DNA of 64,000 nucleotides, taken from contig CM028327.1 of the NCBI GenBank assembly GCA_016647705.1, positions 12,074,577 to 12,138,576 on the forward strand, read 5' to 3'. Positions 1 to 10,993 of the stretch are shown in pieces; position 1 is the first letter of the stretch, and the number at the start of each line of letters is the position of its first letter. A program made the translations under genes and the position numbers. Origin of the DNA: Eucommia ulmoides. Lineage: Eukaryota > Streptophyta > Magnoliopsida > Garryales > Eucommiaceae. The notes under the pieces were generated by a model, which was given only the letters and a program-made list of their open reading frames with translations, did no database searches and was not told the origin of the DNA.

Positions 1-361
1 ATTCTTTCGTTACCGCCGTCGCCACTGCCACCACCACGGATGTCACCTCCACCCTTCGTAAAAGATGATGGTTTCACCCTCCGTTATCAAGGGTGGTTCC
101 ATCCGTAACAGAAGGTGAAACCACCCTATGTTACGGAGGGTGGTAGCCACCTTCTGTAACAGGGGTGGTTCACCCTATATTACAGACACGGGGTGAACTG
201 CCCCTGTTACGGGGCTGTTATAGGGAGGAACCACCACCTGTTATGGGGGTGGTTCACCTCGTCGGTAGCATCAGTGGTGTCGATGTTGGTGGTGGTGGCA
301 GTAGAAGAAGGTGGTGAAGAGAGCGAGGGTTTAACGAAGAGAGAGAGAGAGAGAGAGAGAG
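1..361. repeat. GC-rich short direct/inverted repeats and (GA)n
   Basis: The first 260 bases repeat short words such as GGGTGGTTCACC and CTGTTACGG in both orientations at roughly 20-30 bp spacing, so the stretch can fold on itself. Positions 336-361 are a (GA)n microsatellite. Composition is far more GC-rich than the neighbouring DNA. It could be the interior of a non-autonomous DNA transposon cut by the window edge. No gene is recognised. Confidence 0.6.
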
Positions 362-606
362 ATGGGGGTTAGGTGACACGAAGAAGGAAGAAGAAAAAAG
401 AAAAGAAAAATAGAAAATTGATTAAAAATGAAAAAAATAGAAAATTATTATTTTGCCCTCTAATTCTGTTAGTTTGGATGAATTTTCTAACATAATGACC
501 TTTTAAAACTGGGTTCATGGGTAGAGAATTTAAAATGAAACGCATAAACTTAGAAGGACTACTTAGAAAAGTATCAATAGTTAGAGATTTTAAAATGTAT
601 TTTGCC
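362..606. other. AT-rich unassigned DNA
   Basis: No recognisable gene. The phrase ATTTTGCCCT occurs twice about 145 bp apart, which suggests an old repeat. Short open frames on both strands here have low-complexity, Phe/Lys-rich translations and no family resemblance. Homology with the LTR of element A starts at about 607. Confidence 0.5.
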
Positions 607-734
607 CTTTTCAATTTAACTTTTTTTCCCCCCCATTTGAACAAATGGAACTCTAATAAGAAATCATTCAATAAACATATTAATTCCACAAAACATCAAC
701 ATACAATTATCCATCAAAACATCTAAGGTCAACA
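607..734 (-). repeat. Element A 3' LTR remnant
   Basis: About 128 bp match the end of the other element A LTR (about 9150-9285): both share ATTTGAACAAAT and then AAATCATTCAATAAA. The remnant ends in GTCAACA at 734, next to the polypurine tract. The rest of the LTR is missing, replaced by unrelated sequence to the left. This points to a deletion or a rearrangement breakpoint near 607. Confidence 0.7.
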
Positions 735-753
735 ATCTCCCCCTTTTTTATGA
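735..753 (-). other. Polypurine tract of element A
   Basis: On the minus strand this reads as A-rich then G-rich (AAAAAAGGGGGAGAT) directly before the LTR start TGTTGACC. That is the plus-strand primer position in LTR retrotransposons. The matching site in element B lies at 35467-35480. Confidence 0.7.
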
Positions 754-1012
754 TAACAATTAATTTTGATATTTTCTCAATAAAAATATGTAACCACGTT
801 AACCCTGAATATGAGGATAGGTTATTAATTCGTTTAAGAATCGTAATTAGAAAAACATTTATATAAAAAAAAAAAATCAATATAAACCATAAAATATTAT
901 TGCTCTCCCTTTCTAATTATACTCATGAATTTGTACCAGGAGAATACATAGACATCACATAATTTCTCCCTCTTTGTTATCTCAAAAAGTGGGGATAAAT
1001 GATTGAAACATC

Positions 1013-1480
1013 TATTCTAAGCATAGATCATTATGGCTAGCCATACCTAAACCTTGAATAGTTTTCACAAATTAATCTTCAGCTAAAAGTTTAGTAAAAG
1101 TATCAGCAAGTTGACCAGAAGTATCAACATATTCAATAGAAATATCTTATTCATGAATGTGATCACAAATAAATGATGACGTATCTTTATATGTTTAGTT
1201 CGTGAGTGTTGTAATTACTTAGACATATAACACTTTTATTATCACAATAGATATGAACTTTTTTCATGCAAATATCAAAATCATGCAATTATTGTTTTAT
1301 GTATTAGAATTTATGCACAACAATTACCAACTATCATATACTTCGCCTCAATTGTAGATAAGACTATAGAATTATGTTTCTTGCTTTACCAAAAAACTAG
1401 TGCATGTCCCAAGAAATGACATAACACACTTGTGTTTTTACGCTTAATTTTGAATCTGACAAAATTAGTATCGAAGTAAC
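1013..1480 (-). pseudogene. Element A RNase H remnant (3' end of pol)
   Basis: Translated minus-strand fragments in several frames match the C-terminal RNase H of element B: GHALVFW, a YCDNKSV-like patch, KHIKIRHH and an ending close to MASHNDLCLE. The gene ends near 1013. Frameshifts and stops are frequent. In the intact enzyme this domain degrades the RNA of the RNA-DNA hybrid during reverse transcription. A solo LTR separates this piece from the rest of pol, which resumes at 3595. Confidence 0.75.
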
Positions 1481-3594
1481 TGTTGGCTCAAAGATCTACT
1501 TAAGAGGGAGGGTGAATTGGATAGTTACAAAAAAATTAAGCAATTAATTTGTCAAAAAAATTATCAATTTTTCTAATTGATTATTATCTTGTTATGCAGT
1601 GGAAATACTTTTAACTAAGTGCATACCCAAATAACAAAAATATAACAAAATAACATACAACAATTTATCAGAGTTCAGTAAACTACCCTTACCTACGTCC
1701 AGTCCCCCAAGCTCCACAGGGTTTTTGCAAGCCACTAATCCACTGATCATTTTTCAATTAGGAACTAAACTCTTACAATTCTTTTCATAGGTTCAAGATT
1801 AATCTAATACTTTCTGGAATCAAATCTTTACACTCTCACACTATTACACTTTTCTCTTTTCACAAACTTATGAAAAACCTTATCTTTTTCAAGTTAAAGA
1901 CTAACTTAATTCTATTATAGGAAGAATTAAAACCTAATCATTTTAATAGACTAAAGATCAAACCTAATATCTTTCCTAGGGTAAAGATCAAACCTTAACT
2001 ATCCTAATTAGACATCGTCCCAAATATTTCTAATCCACTCACACTCGCAACTAGAAAAAAAATTCGAGTTTCTTCCCACAGGAGATTCTACCATCTCAGA
2101 ACAATTTTACTCAATTAATGTCCCGAAAACTATGTGAGAAATAAATATGATTTAATTCAATTTAAAGCACATATAATAGATAATCATATTTCACAAATAA
2201 AATATGCTTTATAAGATTTTCAAGATATTCAATTTGAAAATGATTTTTCTGAAACAATTATTCAAAGTAATCAAATAGATAATCTAAGAAAATCACTTAA
2301 TATAATTTGGAAATATCTCACCAGGATTTCTTAAAAATAATTACACGATAGCTAGAACAAAAATCGTTGATGAGTTTTTTTTTTTCACACTTTAATCAAG
2401 AACTCTTTCAAAATAACTCTCTTATAAATATCTTAGCATAAATCACTCTTGTTTTTTAAGCAAAGGCTTATTATTTTTATTACGTCATTTAAAAAAACGC
2501 ATGTCTTTATAAATAGAATTCTAACTGGACCTATAGCTATTAATTTTCAAAATATAAGACCTAAAATATCACTTTAAGACCCTATATATCATTTACTATC
2601 AAAATAGGTATATTTCGTTTTAAAAATACTTTTAGAAAAACTCGATTTTGTCCCAAAAACTTTTTAGATTTAAAACACTCAAAAGATAGAAAGTAGTTTA
2701 CTAATTCAATTCAAAGAATTAATTAATATATGGACTAAATAGATAGGATCTTTGTGATATGTGATATATAATAGTAAAATATTCAAATCCCCAAAATATC
2801 TCATTTTCAAACATTTAAAACTATGGGATTTGGATAAAAGATCACGCAAAACGAAGTAGTCAATATTGACTATTCTGCTTCTATCAATCGACTGGCATCC
2901 CATTAGTTGACTGACCTCTTTACAACGGTAAACTTTTTTACCATTGTACCATATTCCATCGATCGATCGACCAGCTGGTTGGTTGACCGATCCGGTCAGT
3001 GTGCTTCCACTTTTTGTTTGTTTAAGCCAGTGGTTACATTAGTCGACTGACCTCTTTTGTCAATTAATCAAATTAATTTGTGAGTTCTCATTTTAACTCA
3101 TTTTAGCTACTATTTTTGTTAGTCGACCAACTCGTTTCATCGGTGGACTGAATTGACAAAAAACCCATCATTTTATGTGTTAAAAACATATTTCTCACTT
3201 AATTTTCAATTTTATGATTTTAACACTTCATAAATTCAATTAGGATCTTGAATTTATCACTTTTGATGATACCACATATTAGATTACTCATTTTAAAGTG
3301 TCGTGCGCAATCCTAATTCGAGTTGTATTAAGAGCATAAGAGTAATAAATTGTTTTTACTTAGAAATATAAAACTCTTCAATGTTCCGAAAATCTTCAAT
3401 ATCTTCAATTTGCACCCGTCTTAAATTGCTACATAAAATCTTCGCATTTATAAATCCAAACGATTGATTTTTTTTTTTTATTCATTCTTATTCTCATTTA
3501 AATCAGGGAACTTCTAATATGAAATCACTTAATAAAACCATTAGTTCCATAAAATATGAATGTTCAATTGTCCATCAAAACATTAAATTCAACA
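1481..3594 (-). mobile_element. Solo LTR nested in element A RNase H
   Basis: The block starts TGTTGGCTCAAAG and ends ATTCAACA, the termini of the SIRE-type LTRs seen elsewhere in the window, and is 2114 bp long. It splits sequence that is continuous in element B (around 36270). The flanks GTAAC (1476-1480) and ATAAC (3595-3599) fit a 5-bp target duplication with one change. It contains the GTCGAC-rich tract typical of this LTR family (about 2886-3150). No internal region is present, so it arose by LTR-LTR recombination. Confidence 0.85.
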
Positions 3595-3599
3595 ATAAC

Positions 3600-4814
3600 T
3601 AATCAAGGTAAAATCACTCCCCCTAGCATATCATAATCCTAGATCACAAGTTCCTTTTATGTACCAAAAGATCTGATTTATAGCAGTTAAACGCGACTCT
3701 TTTGGGCAACATTGAAATCTCGCACACAAACATACACTAAACATAGTATTCGGTCTACTTGTAGTAAGATACAACATACTACTAATCATACCTTGATACA
3801 TCTTTTCATTGACATTTTTACCCATATAATATTTTTCAATTTTTGTAGTCGTTGCCATGAGAATTTTGTATTCTTTAGCACTATTAAAGTCATACTTCTT
3901 CAATAACTCCTTAATGTACTTGGATTGATTGATAAAGATTCATTCTTTAGTTTGTTTGATTTGCAGACCAAGAGAGAATATTAATTCTCCCATCATACTC
4001 ATTTCGAACTCTACTTGAATTATCTTGACAAACTCTTGACAAAAATCTTCATCAGTAGAGCCAAAAATAATATCATCCATATATATTTGTACTAGAAGGA
4101 TGTCAAAGTCATTTTGTTTCACAAAAAGAGTTATATCACTTAGACCACATCAAAAATCATTCTCAATTAAATACCGGCTAAGTCTCTCATATCAAACTTG
4201 AGGAGCTTGTTTGAGTCCATACAATGATTTACGTAATTTGAAAACATGATCATGTAATTTATCATTTTCAAAACCAGGTGGTTGTTTCACATAAACTTCC
4301 TCATTTAAAAAACCAATTAAGAAAGCAAACCAATTAAGAAAGCATTCTTGACATCGATTTGAAATAGTTTAAAATTATGTGAACAAGCAAAAATCAATAA
4401 CATTCTAATAGCTTCTAATCAAGAAAGAGTAGCATATGTTTCATCATAATATATGCCCTCGTCTTGATTATAGTCTAGTGCTACTAATCTTACTTTGTTT
4501 TTAATTACCATTCTTGTTTTATCATTTTTATTACAATAAACCCATTAAGTCCCAATGGCAGGATGGAGGTGAGGTTTAGGAACTAGAGACCGTATTTTAT
4601 TTCTCTCAAATTGAAGTAATTCTTCTTGCATAGCCAAGATCCAAGATTCATCAGTTAAAGTTTCATTAACAGTTTTTGGTTCAATTTGAGACAAAAATAC
4701 AATATTAACAATATCTCTAAAAGAAGATCTAGTACTTACACTTCTTTTGAAATTACCGATAATTTCTTTTACCAAATATCCTAGAATTATCCTTATAACT
4801 CGTGGTGCAGTCAT
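3600..4814 (-). pseudogene. Element A reverse transcriptase remnant
   Basis: Minus-strand fragments cover the copia reverse transcriptase. The N-terminal part (4814-4545) has STRSS, SQIEPK, an AMQEEL helix and QFERN. The catalytic part (4122-3940) has YMDDIIFGST at 4083-4072. The C-terminal part (3903-3631) has KMYQGMISSMLYLT and SRPNTMFSV. Most copia enzymes have YVDD; this copy reads YMDD, a variant used by many retroviral enzymes, but it may simply be a decay change. Frameshifts and stops break the frame between pieces. It would have made cDNA from the element RNA in cytoplasmic particles. Confidence 0.8.
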
Positions 4815-5740
4815 CCATCATTTTGTGGTACCTTTTCTTGAAGATTTGTTGATTCCTTTCCTAATTCAACTTCTTGATTCTTTTGCTTTGTTATTATACC
4901 TGCATCATCATCATCATCATCATCCAAATCCTTTCTTGACACAAATAGATTAGATTCTTCAAATATCACATGCATAGATTCCTCAATAACTAAAGAACAT
5001 TTATTATAAACTCTATATACCTTACTATCTAAAGCATACCCGAGAAAAATACCTTGGTTAGACTTGGCATCAAACTTCTCCAAATTATCCTTAGCATTTA
5101 AAATAAAACATTTACAGCCAAAAACTTTGAATTATGATATATTTGGATTTTTTTATTCCAAATCTCATAAGGGGCTTTATTAAAATCTCTTCAGATAGAT
5201 ACTCGATTAGTAACACGATATGCAATACTTATCAATTCGGCCCAGAAGAATTTAGAAAGATTATTGTCATTTAGTATTGTCTTGCCGATTTTCTAAAGCA
5301 TCTTATTCTTTCTTTCCATAATATCGTTGTATTGTGGAGTTCTTGGTGCAGAAAAATTGTGAAAATATCCATGTTCATCACAATAACTAATAATTTTCTC
5401 ATTTTTAAATTCTTTACCTTTATCACTACAAATGTTTACAATGCATGATTATTTCTCATTTTGCACACATTTACAAAATTTAAAAAATCTAGAAGTAATA
5501 TCATTCTTCTTAGATAAGAAAAATACTAAGTCTAAAATAGATATCAACAATCACAAATGCATAAATTTTTTCTCCTAAGCTAGCAATGACATTAGGACCA
5601 AATAAATCCAAACTAACAACAACTCAAGACAATTTGATGTAGATGTATGAAACTTCTTCTTGAAGGATGATCTAGACTACTTACTTAATTGACATGCATC
5701 ACATACTTTATCCTTAACATATTTCAGAGTAGGTAATCCA
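4811..5740 (-). pseudogene. Element A integrase remnant with poly-Asp run
   Basis: The region near 5727-5680 encodes KYVKDKVCDACQLSK, the GAG-pre-integrase zinc motif. The integrase C-terminal part (5083-4811) has KFDAKSNQGIFLGYALDSK and RVYNK. Immediately after it a GAT microsatellite (about 4902-4925) encodes seven or so aspartates in frame. Core catalytic residues lie in frames that are badly broken. The intact enzyme would insert the cDNA into the genome. Confidence 0.7.
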
Positions 5741-6250
5741 CGTACAAAACTTTTCATATTTGAGAGCAGGTAATCCACGTATAAGATTTTTCTTAGACAA
5801 ATTAGAAATCAACTTCTTGCTAGCATAACCAAGACGTCTATGCTATAACAAACTATTTTCAGATAAAACATTTAGACATGATAAATTTTGAGCATAAAAA
5901 TCTCCAAATGAACAAGTGTAAGTATTTTCAATACTTGATGCCACAAGTAAAACACTACTATCAATGCTCATTCTTAATGATGCATCTATTATAATAAAAA
6001 ATAACATTATAGCCCTTATCACATAAATGATTTATATTAAGCAAATTATATTTAAGACCATCTACTAACAAAATATCCTCAACAGTAGTAGAACCATTAT
6101 CGATATTATCTATACCGATAATCTTACCCTTGGCCATATCTCCAAAAGTCACATGACCTCCGTCTTTCGATGTTAAGACGTAAATTTAAATTTGTCGCCT
6201 GTCAAGTACCGAGGACAGCTACTATCGAGGACCCATTTTGTCTTACTTAA
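5741..6250 (-). pseudogene. Element A protease / GAG-pre-integrase remnant
   Basis: On the minus strand WVLDSSCPRY covers the aspartic protease active site; copia proteases have DSG here, so the glycine is changed to serine (codons 6226-6218). Downstream TFGDMAKGKIIGI, DILLVDGLKYNLLNI and LCDKGYNVIF are the usual GAG-pre-integrase spacing. The intact protease would cut the Gag-Pol polyprotein. This copy would be inactive even if the frame were open. Confidence 0.75.
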
Positions 6251-6879
6251 TGATACTTTTGGAATAACCTACAAGGAGCACCTCAAATAATTCCTAAGTA
6301 GTACCTAATCTAAGTGAGTCAGATCTTATTAGTTGGGTCGATATTTGTTCCTTAAGAACCCATACTTATTTATCTTAGGATAATCTGTGAAAACAACTTC
6401 TTATGGTATGCCCCACAATACTACAGTTAAAATATCTAATAAGATTCTTAGTTCCAGAAAATAGTTTTTGAAATTTCTTTTGCTTAATATTTTTTTGAAA
6501 ATCAATTCCAACTTTATCAAATACTCCTCTTGAACTTACGAAAAGCATTTTTAAGTTATTCTCACCATTGTGAATTTGAGAACAATAGAATTTAAATCCA
6601 AAATTTTAGATTTCAACTCATTGTTTCCTGATTCAAATTGTACCACTTGTTTGTTTAATGAATTAACTATACTTTGTAGGGCATTTATTTGAGAACATTG
6701 ATTTTTATAATCATGTTGTAGTTCTCAATATATATAAAATAATTCATCAAAGTATGAAGGAAAAGAACTAAAACATTTAAGTACCTCATTTCCAGTGGCC
6801 ATTAGAGCAAGCATAGATGAATCTTCTCTACTAGATTTTTCAGAGCTACTTGATTCCGAGTAATCCCAAGTGACTTTAT

Positions 6880-7823
6880 GGACTTCTTCCTTCCCTTTTT
6901 CACTTTAATTTTTTTAGTTTCTTCACCTTATCCTTCTTTGGCCTGGGACAGTTAGATTGAAAGTGACTACTTTTATGACAATTGTAGCATTCAATATTAT
7001 TCATATTGAAATTCTTTTTTCCTACGAATATTCGTCAGGTCATCCTTCTAAAATTATTGGTGAGAAGAGCCACATCATTTTTTTGTTCACTATTAAGACT
7101 TATATCATCACCTTCATAATTCTCCTTAACATTTTGAGCTTTCAATGCCAAATATTTTCTTTACTATTTTCAACTCCTTTATATCTACGAATAGCTGACT
7201 CATGGGTCATTAGATTACCAATGAGTTCATCGAGCGCATATTTGGTGAGATCCTTAGATTCCTTGATTGCCGTCACTTTGGGCTCCCATGCTTTGGTTAA
7301 TGATCTTAGAATTTTCTGCACTTTATCCTACATGGTGCATGACTTTTTAAGTGCTCCAAGACTGTTACAGATGTTGGTGAATCGTGTGTACATCCTCTGA
7401 ATCTATTCTGCATCAACCATTTTGAACAGGTCGAATTGATGAACCAAGGCATTGATTTTTTATTATTTCACTTGATTTGTTCCCCTCATGTGTGACTTGC
7501 AATGTATTCCTCATCTCTTTTACCGATTTACAACTTGAAATCTTGTTATGCTTATTTGCATTTAAACAACAAAATAAGAGATTAATAACTTAAGCATTAA
7601 TAGATAACTTTTAATATCCTCTGGATTATAATTTTCTTTCTTCTTAACATTACCATTAACTTTAGGAATATAACGACCATTTTCAATAATCAATCAAACT
7701 TCATAGTTAGTTGCTTGTAAGAAAGTAGTCATTATGGCATTCCAAAATACATAATTATCACTTGTAAGCAATAGACGACGATGCATAGATTGTCCTTTCT
7801 AGTGTGTTTATGTGGTGTGCCAT
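6880..7823 (-). pseudogene. Element A gag remnant with intact zinc knuckle
   Basis: The likely start is the ATG at 7823-7821, as in element B (MAHH here, MAHM in B). The UBN2-type gag body is frame-shifted and stopped several times. Near the C-terminus a CX2CX4HX4C knuckle survives at 6989-6948 (CYNC, then HFQSNC). Gag would form the virus-like particle and bind RNA. Element B carries the same knuckle with its histidine lost. Confidence 0.7.
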
Positions 7824-8064
7824 GTGATCATTGTAGCTAGGATTTTAAGTCTATCAAGCTAAACGATGCCAATTGTTGGCCCACAGATCTATCCAAGAAG
7901 GGGCGAATTAGGTAGTGATAAAAATTAAACAATCTAATTATCACCTATAAACAATGGAAGACGATGCATACATTTCCCCCATCTAATGTGTTAATGTGGT
8001 GTGCCATATTATCGTTTTAGCTAGGATTTTAAGTCTATCAAGTTAAACCAACTTTGATACTAAT
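7770..8064 (-). repeat. Duplicated gag-start/primer-binding-site/LTR junction in element A
   Basis: About 185-190 bp are repeated in tandem. GATGCATA, GGTGTGCCAT, AGGATTTTAAGTCTATCAAG and the LTR start TGTTGGCCCACAGAT each occur twice (LTR start at 7874 and again at 8065). The unit contains the start of gag, the primer binding site and the first part of the LTR. The copies differ at many positions, so the duplication is not recent. Confidence 0.8.
8052..8063 (-). other. Primer binding site of element A
   Basis: The minus strand reads TTAGTATCAAAG directly after the LTR. This matches the complement of the initiator methionine tRNA 3' end (TGGTATCAGAGC) with a few changes. It primes minus-strand DNA synthesis in copia elements. 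A second, diverged copy lies next to the LTR start at 7874. Confidence 0.7.
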
Positions 8065-9285
8065 TGTTGGCCCACAGATTTATCCAAGAGAGGGTGTGAA
8101 TTGGATAATGATAAAAATTAAACAATCAATTTATCAAACACACAAGTTATCAATTTTTCTAATTGATTATTATCTTATATTATAATGGAAACTTGTTTAA
8201 TTAAGTGCACATCCAAACAATAGAAATCGATAAGCAACACAACGATTTGTCCTGATTCGGCAAACTACTCTTACCTAAATCCAGTCCCTTGAACTCCACA
8301 GGAATTTCACAATCCACTAACTCTGATTCATTTTACAAGTTGAAACTAAACCATTACAATTTGTTTCACAGACTGAAGACTAACTTATTCTTTTTCCAAG
8401 CCCAAAATCAAACTTTTACATTTTTTTCTTTTTATAGGCTCAGGAAATAGATCTACCCAAGAGGCGGTGAATTGGGTAGTGGTAAAAATTAAACAATCAA
8501 TTTATTAAACACATGAGTTATCAATTTTCCTAATTGATTATCATCTTGTATAATAGTGAAAACATGTTTAACTAAGTGCACCTAAACAACAGAAGTAGAT
8601 AAGAAACACACAACGATTCGATTTTTTCCTAGTTCGTCAAGATACTCTGTAAGACCCCGATTCTTATATGTGAACAATTTTAGTCGTATTTTATAATATG
8701 TCAAAAATACCGGGGTGGATGATGTAATTTGTATATATTATAATTATAGAGAGATAGACGGTGGGAATAAGGGCCACTTGGCCAGCCCACATTTTCTTTC
8801 AAGCTACTGTTTTTGTTAGTCAACTGACCATTTTCGTCGATTTATCGAATCGACCAGAAATTTCTCATTTCATGTGTTTTAAAATATTTTCTTAATTTAA
8901 CAATTTATAAAAAAATATTTTCATGATTTTAACACTATAAAAATCGTTTAAGATCCTGAATTTATCACTTATTACAATTACACACATAAGATTAACTATT
9001 TTAAATATTGTGCGTGATCCTAATCGGATTACATTAAGAGTATAAAAGTATTGAGTTGTTTTACCTAAAAATACAGAAAATCTTCAATGCTTCAAAAGTT
9101 TCTTCAACGTCTTCATTTACAACCATTGAATATCGTCTTGTAAATCTTCATCGATCAACATATTTTTCAATTTAATCTTTTTTTTATTTGAACAAATAGA
9201 ATTTTAATCTGAAATCATTCAATAAATACGTTAATTTTATAAAATATCAATGTTCAATTGTCAATCAAAATATCTAGAGTCTAGA
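8065..9285 (-). repeat. Element A 5' LTR, rearranged
   Basis: The block starts TGTTGGCCCACAG and shows the family landmarks (AACTACTCTTACC, CCAGTCCC, CTCCACAGG). At about 8446 a second LTR start appears (AGATCTACCCAAGAGGCGG, lacking the first bases) and runs to about 8645. After a foreign stretch, the far end of the LTR resumes near 8795 with GTTAGTCAACTGACC and continues to about 9285, where it matches the remnant at 607-734. The LTR middle is missing. Confidence 0.65.
8648..8795. repeat. Foreign stretch inside the element A LTR (TGTAAGACCCC start)
   Basis: About 150 bp beginning TGTAAGACCCCGATT interrupt the LTR and lack any match to the other LTR copies here. The start resembles the first bases of many Ty3-type LTRs (TGTAA.ACCCC), but no matching end is seen, so a truncated LTR fragment is only a guess. 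Confidence 0.3.
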
Positions 9286-10320
9286 AACTCAATTTGTTAA
9301 AAATTCTAAAAATAATAATCTCTATTTGGATCAATAGAAGTCCAACACAAACCCATGATCTGCCGGTCGTGATGCCATTGGACTCTGAAATCCAAATTAA
9401 AAATAAAGATGTGGTTGAAGTGTTCCATGTAACTAGTGTTGAATTATGCATCTTTACCCACTTCAAACAAATTTACATGACTACTTTAGAGATTAATTTC
9501 TCATTCACACATTAACTAATTTGTGCAAGCACATATATTAAATTCATCCTCTTGAAATAAGGATCGAATTGGTATATAAAATTGCTCCAAGTATAAAAAA
9601 AAATATTATAAATAAGTTAACGTGTGTGCATTTGAAGATGCGGACATATTGCAAGCCACGCACAGCAGACTTGCCAAGTGACTCTTTACGAAGCCATAGA
9701 TGGGTTAGCTACAATGTCCAAAAATGTAGATGCAGTTCGGATAGTTTATAGGCCTACAGGCATGCCAAACCCGTTAACCCATTACTGATTTTTTAAGGCT
9801 TGGCTAAGAGTTTAGGCTTAATGGGCGGACTAGGGCCTTGAGTTTTAGGCCCGTTAATTTTTAGGATCGACTTAGGAGCTATGTTTATATATTTAGGGTG
9901 TGCCCAACCATTTAGGATTAATTAAAAATAAATGTATAATATATATGTAGCTTAATGATAGATATTGTACAATTTTTCGTTGGATGAATTTTAATTAATA
10001 AAAATGAATGTATTTCGTCATAGCAATATAAATATTTAATTAATAGAATATTAAATCATGTTTTTTTATTGAAACAAATATATATTGGTACCAAAATAAC
10101 TATTTTTTATTTATATGATTTTTTTTATATATAGGGTTAGATTTCGATCTTATTATTTTAATAACGGGACGATTTGGATTAAGAAATAGGACACAATGAC
10201 CGAGCGTGATCTAGAACCCTCCCCCAACCCAAAAAAACTTAAAATGGTCTAGAACTTCGGGCAAAATTTATCAAATCTCGGGCTCTTGCATTAATTTAGT
10301 GTCTAGATCAGTTTATGAGA
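9286..10320. other. Unassigned AT-rich DNA
   Basis: No gene recognised. Short open frames (for example 9294-9515) show no family features. Around 9750-9910 GGGCC/GGCCC words recur, like the GCCC-rich repeats at 47940-49190. The rest is AT-rich and featureless to me. Confidence 0.4.
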
Positions 10321-10492
10321 ACTTCAACTAATCGCCTCACCAAGCGATCTTAAGGGCGCACTTTTTCATATCGGTCTGGTGCATTCATGATTAAATTCAA
10401 GATTTAATTCCTAACGTACTTCTTCAGAGAGTCGAGTCTTGATTGACAAAGAAATAAATATCTCTTCTTATTACCTGTACTAACATCTCACA
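10321..10492 (+). repeat. Dispersed repeat, copy 1 (unnamed)
   Basis: About 170 bp are alignable by eye with 13983-14165: shared words include ATCTTAAGGG, TATCG.TCT.GT and a TCTTCTT stretch after GA.AAGAAATA, in the same order and orientation. The level of match is that of an old repeat. I cannot assign a class; ends and target duplication are not visible. Confidence 0.5.
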
Positions 10493-10792
10493 AACTCATT
10501 TAATTGACCAATTTGACCCACTTGTTTTAATCCCCATCCACTTCTTCAATGCATGTTTGGGTCAGTGTAGTGAAATGTGTCTTGTAAATCATGGGCCAAA
10601 ACAAAATGGGTCAAGTTGGGGTCCAAAATGCAAATTTCATCAAATTAAATTAAAATAAGCTTTTGGGGCTAAAATTATGTCATTTATATGAAGTCCCAAT
10701 CCAATTTAATTCAATTCAATTGGGCCCTTACAATTTCAATTAAAACGAATTGAGCCCCTTTTAATCACTCAATTGATGTTTTTAAAAGATTC
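10493..10792. other. Unassigned DNA left of the SINE
   Basis: AT-rich, with AATTCAATTC and GGGCC/GGGCCC words. No gene recognised. It forms the 5' target flank of the SINE. Confidence 0.4.
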
Positions 10793-10809
10793 AAAATCAA
10801 GCCTCAAAT

Positions 10810-10993
10810 ACCAACATGTGGTGGCGGAAGGGATTTGGGCTCCTTTACCTCCTAGGATCAAAACTTGGGGGATTATGTATGGAAAATGCTCTGTTAGGAG
10901 AGGTCCCACTTCTTGCGCCCGACAATATCTCGAGGGATTAGTCTCCGCCGACCGTGGTGCGGGGATACCTTAAAAAACTGAAAAAATAAAATA
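10810..10993 (+). mobile_element. SINE with 17-bp target duplication
   Basis: A 184-bp insertion lies between two perfect 17-bp copies of AAAATCAAGCCTCAAAT (10793-10809 and 10994-11010) and ends in an A-rich tail. Near its start GGTGGCGGAAGGG resembles a polymerase III A box, and GGATCAAAACTTGGG about 40 bp later could be a worn B box. Size, tail and long duplication are those of a SINE moved by LINE machinery. It encodes no protein. I cannot name the family. Confidence 0.8.

Larger units (their letters stand above)
607..9285 (-). mobile_element. Element A: decayed Ty1-copia retrotransposon (SIRE/Maximus type)
   Basis: Read on the minus strand, the order is LTR (9285-8065), primer binding site, gag, protease, integrase, reverse transcriptase, RNase H, polypurine tract and a remnant of the second LTR (734-607). 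The pol order and the linker around STRSS followed by a QFERN-type reverse transcriptase start are typical of the SIRE/Maximus lineage. A solo LTR interrupts RNase H (1481-3594), and the 5' LTR is internally rearranged. The second LTR is cut at about 607, so no target duplication can be read. All reading frames are broken, so it is non-autonomous now. There is no room for an env-like ORF between the pol end (about 1013) and the LTR. Confidence 0.85.

Noticed and set aside
369..689. Minus-strand 106-codon open frame
   Set aside because: Phe-rich low complexity, spans the boundary of the element A LTR remnant, and has no domain.
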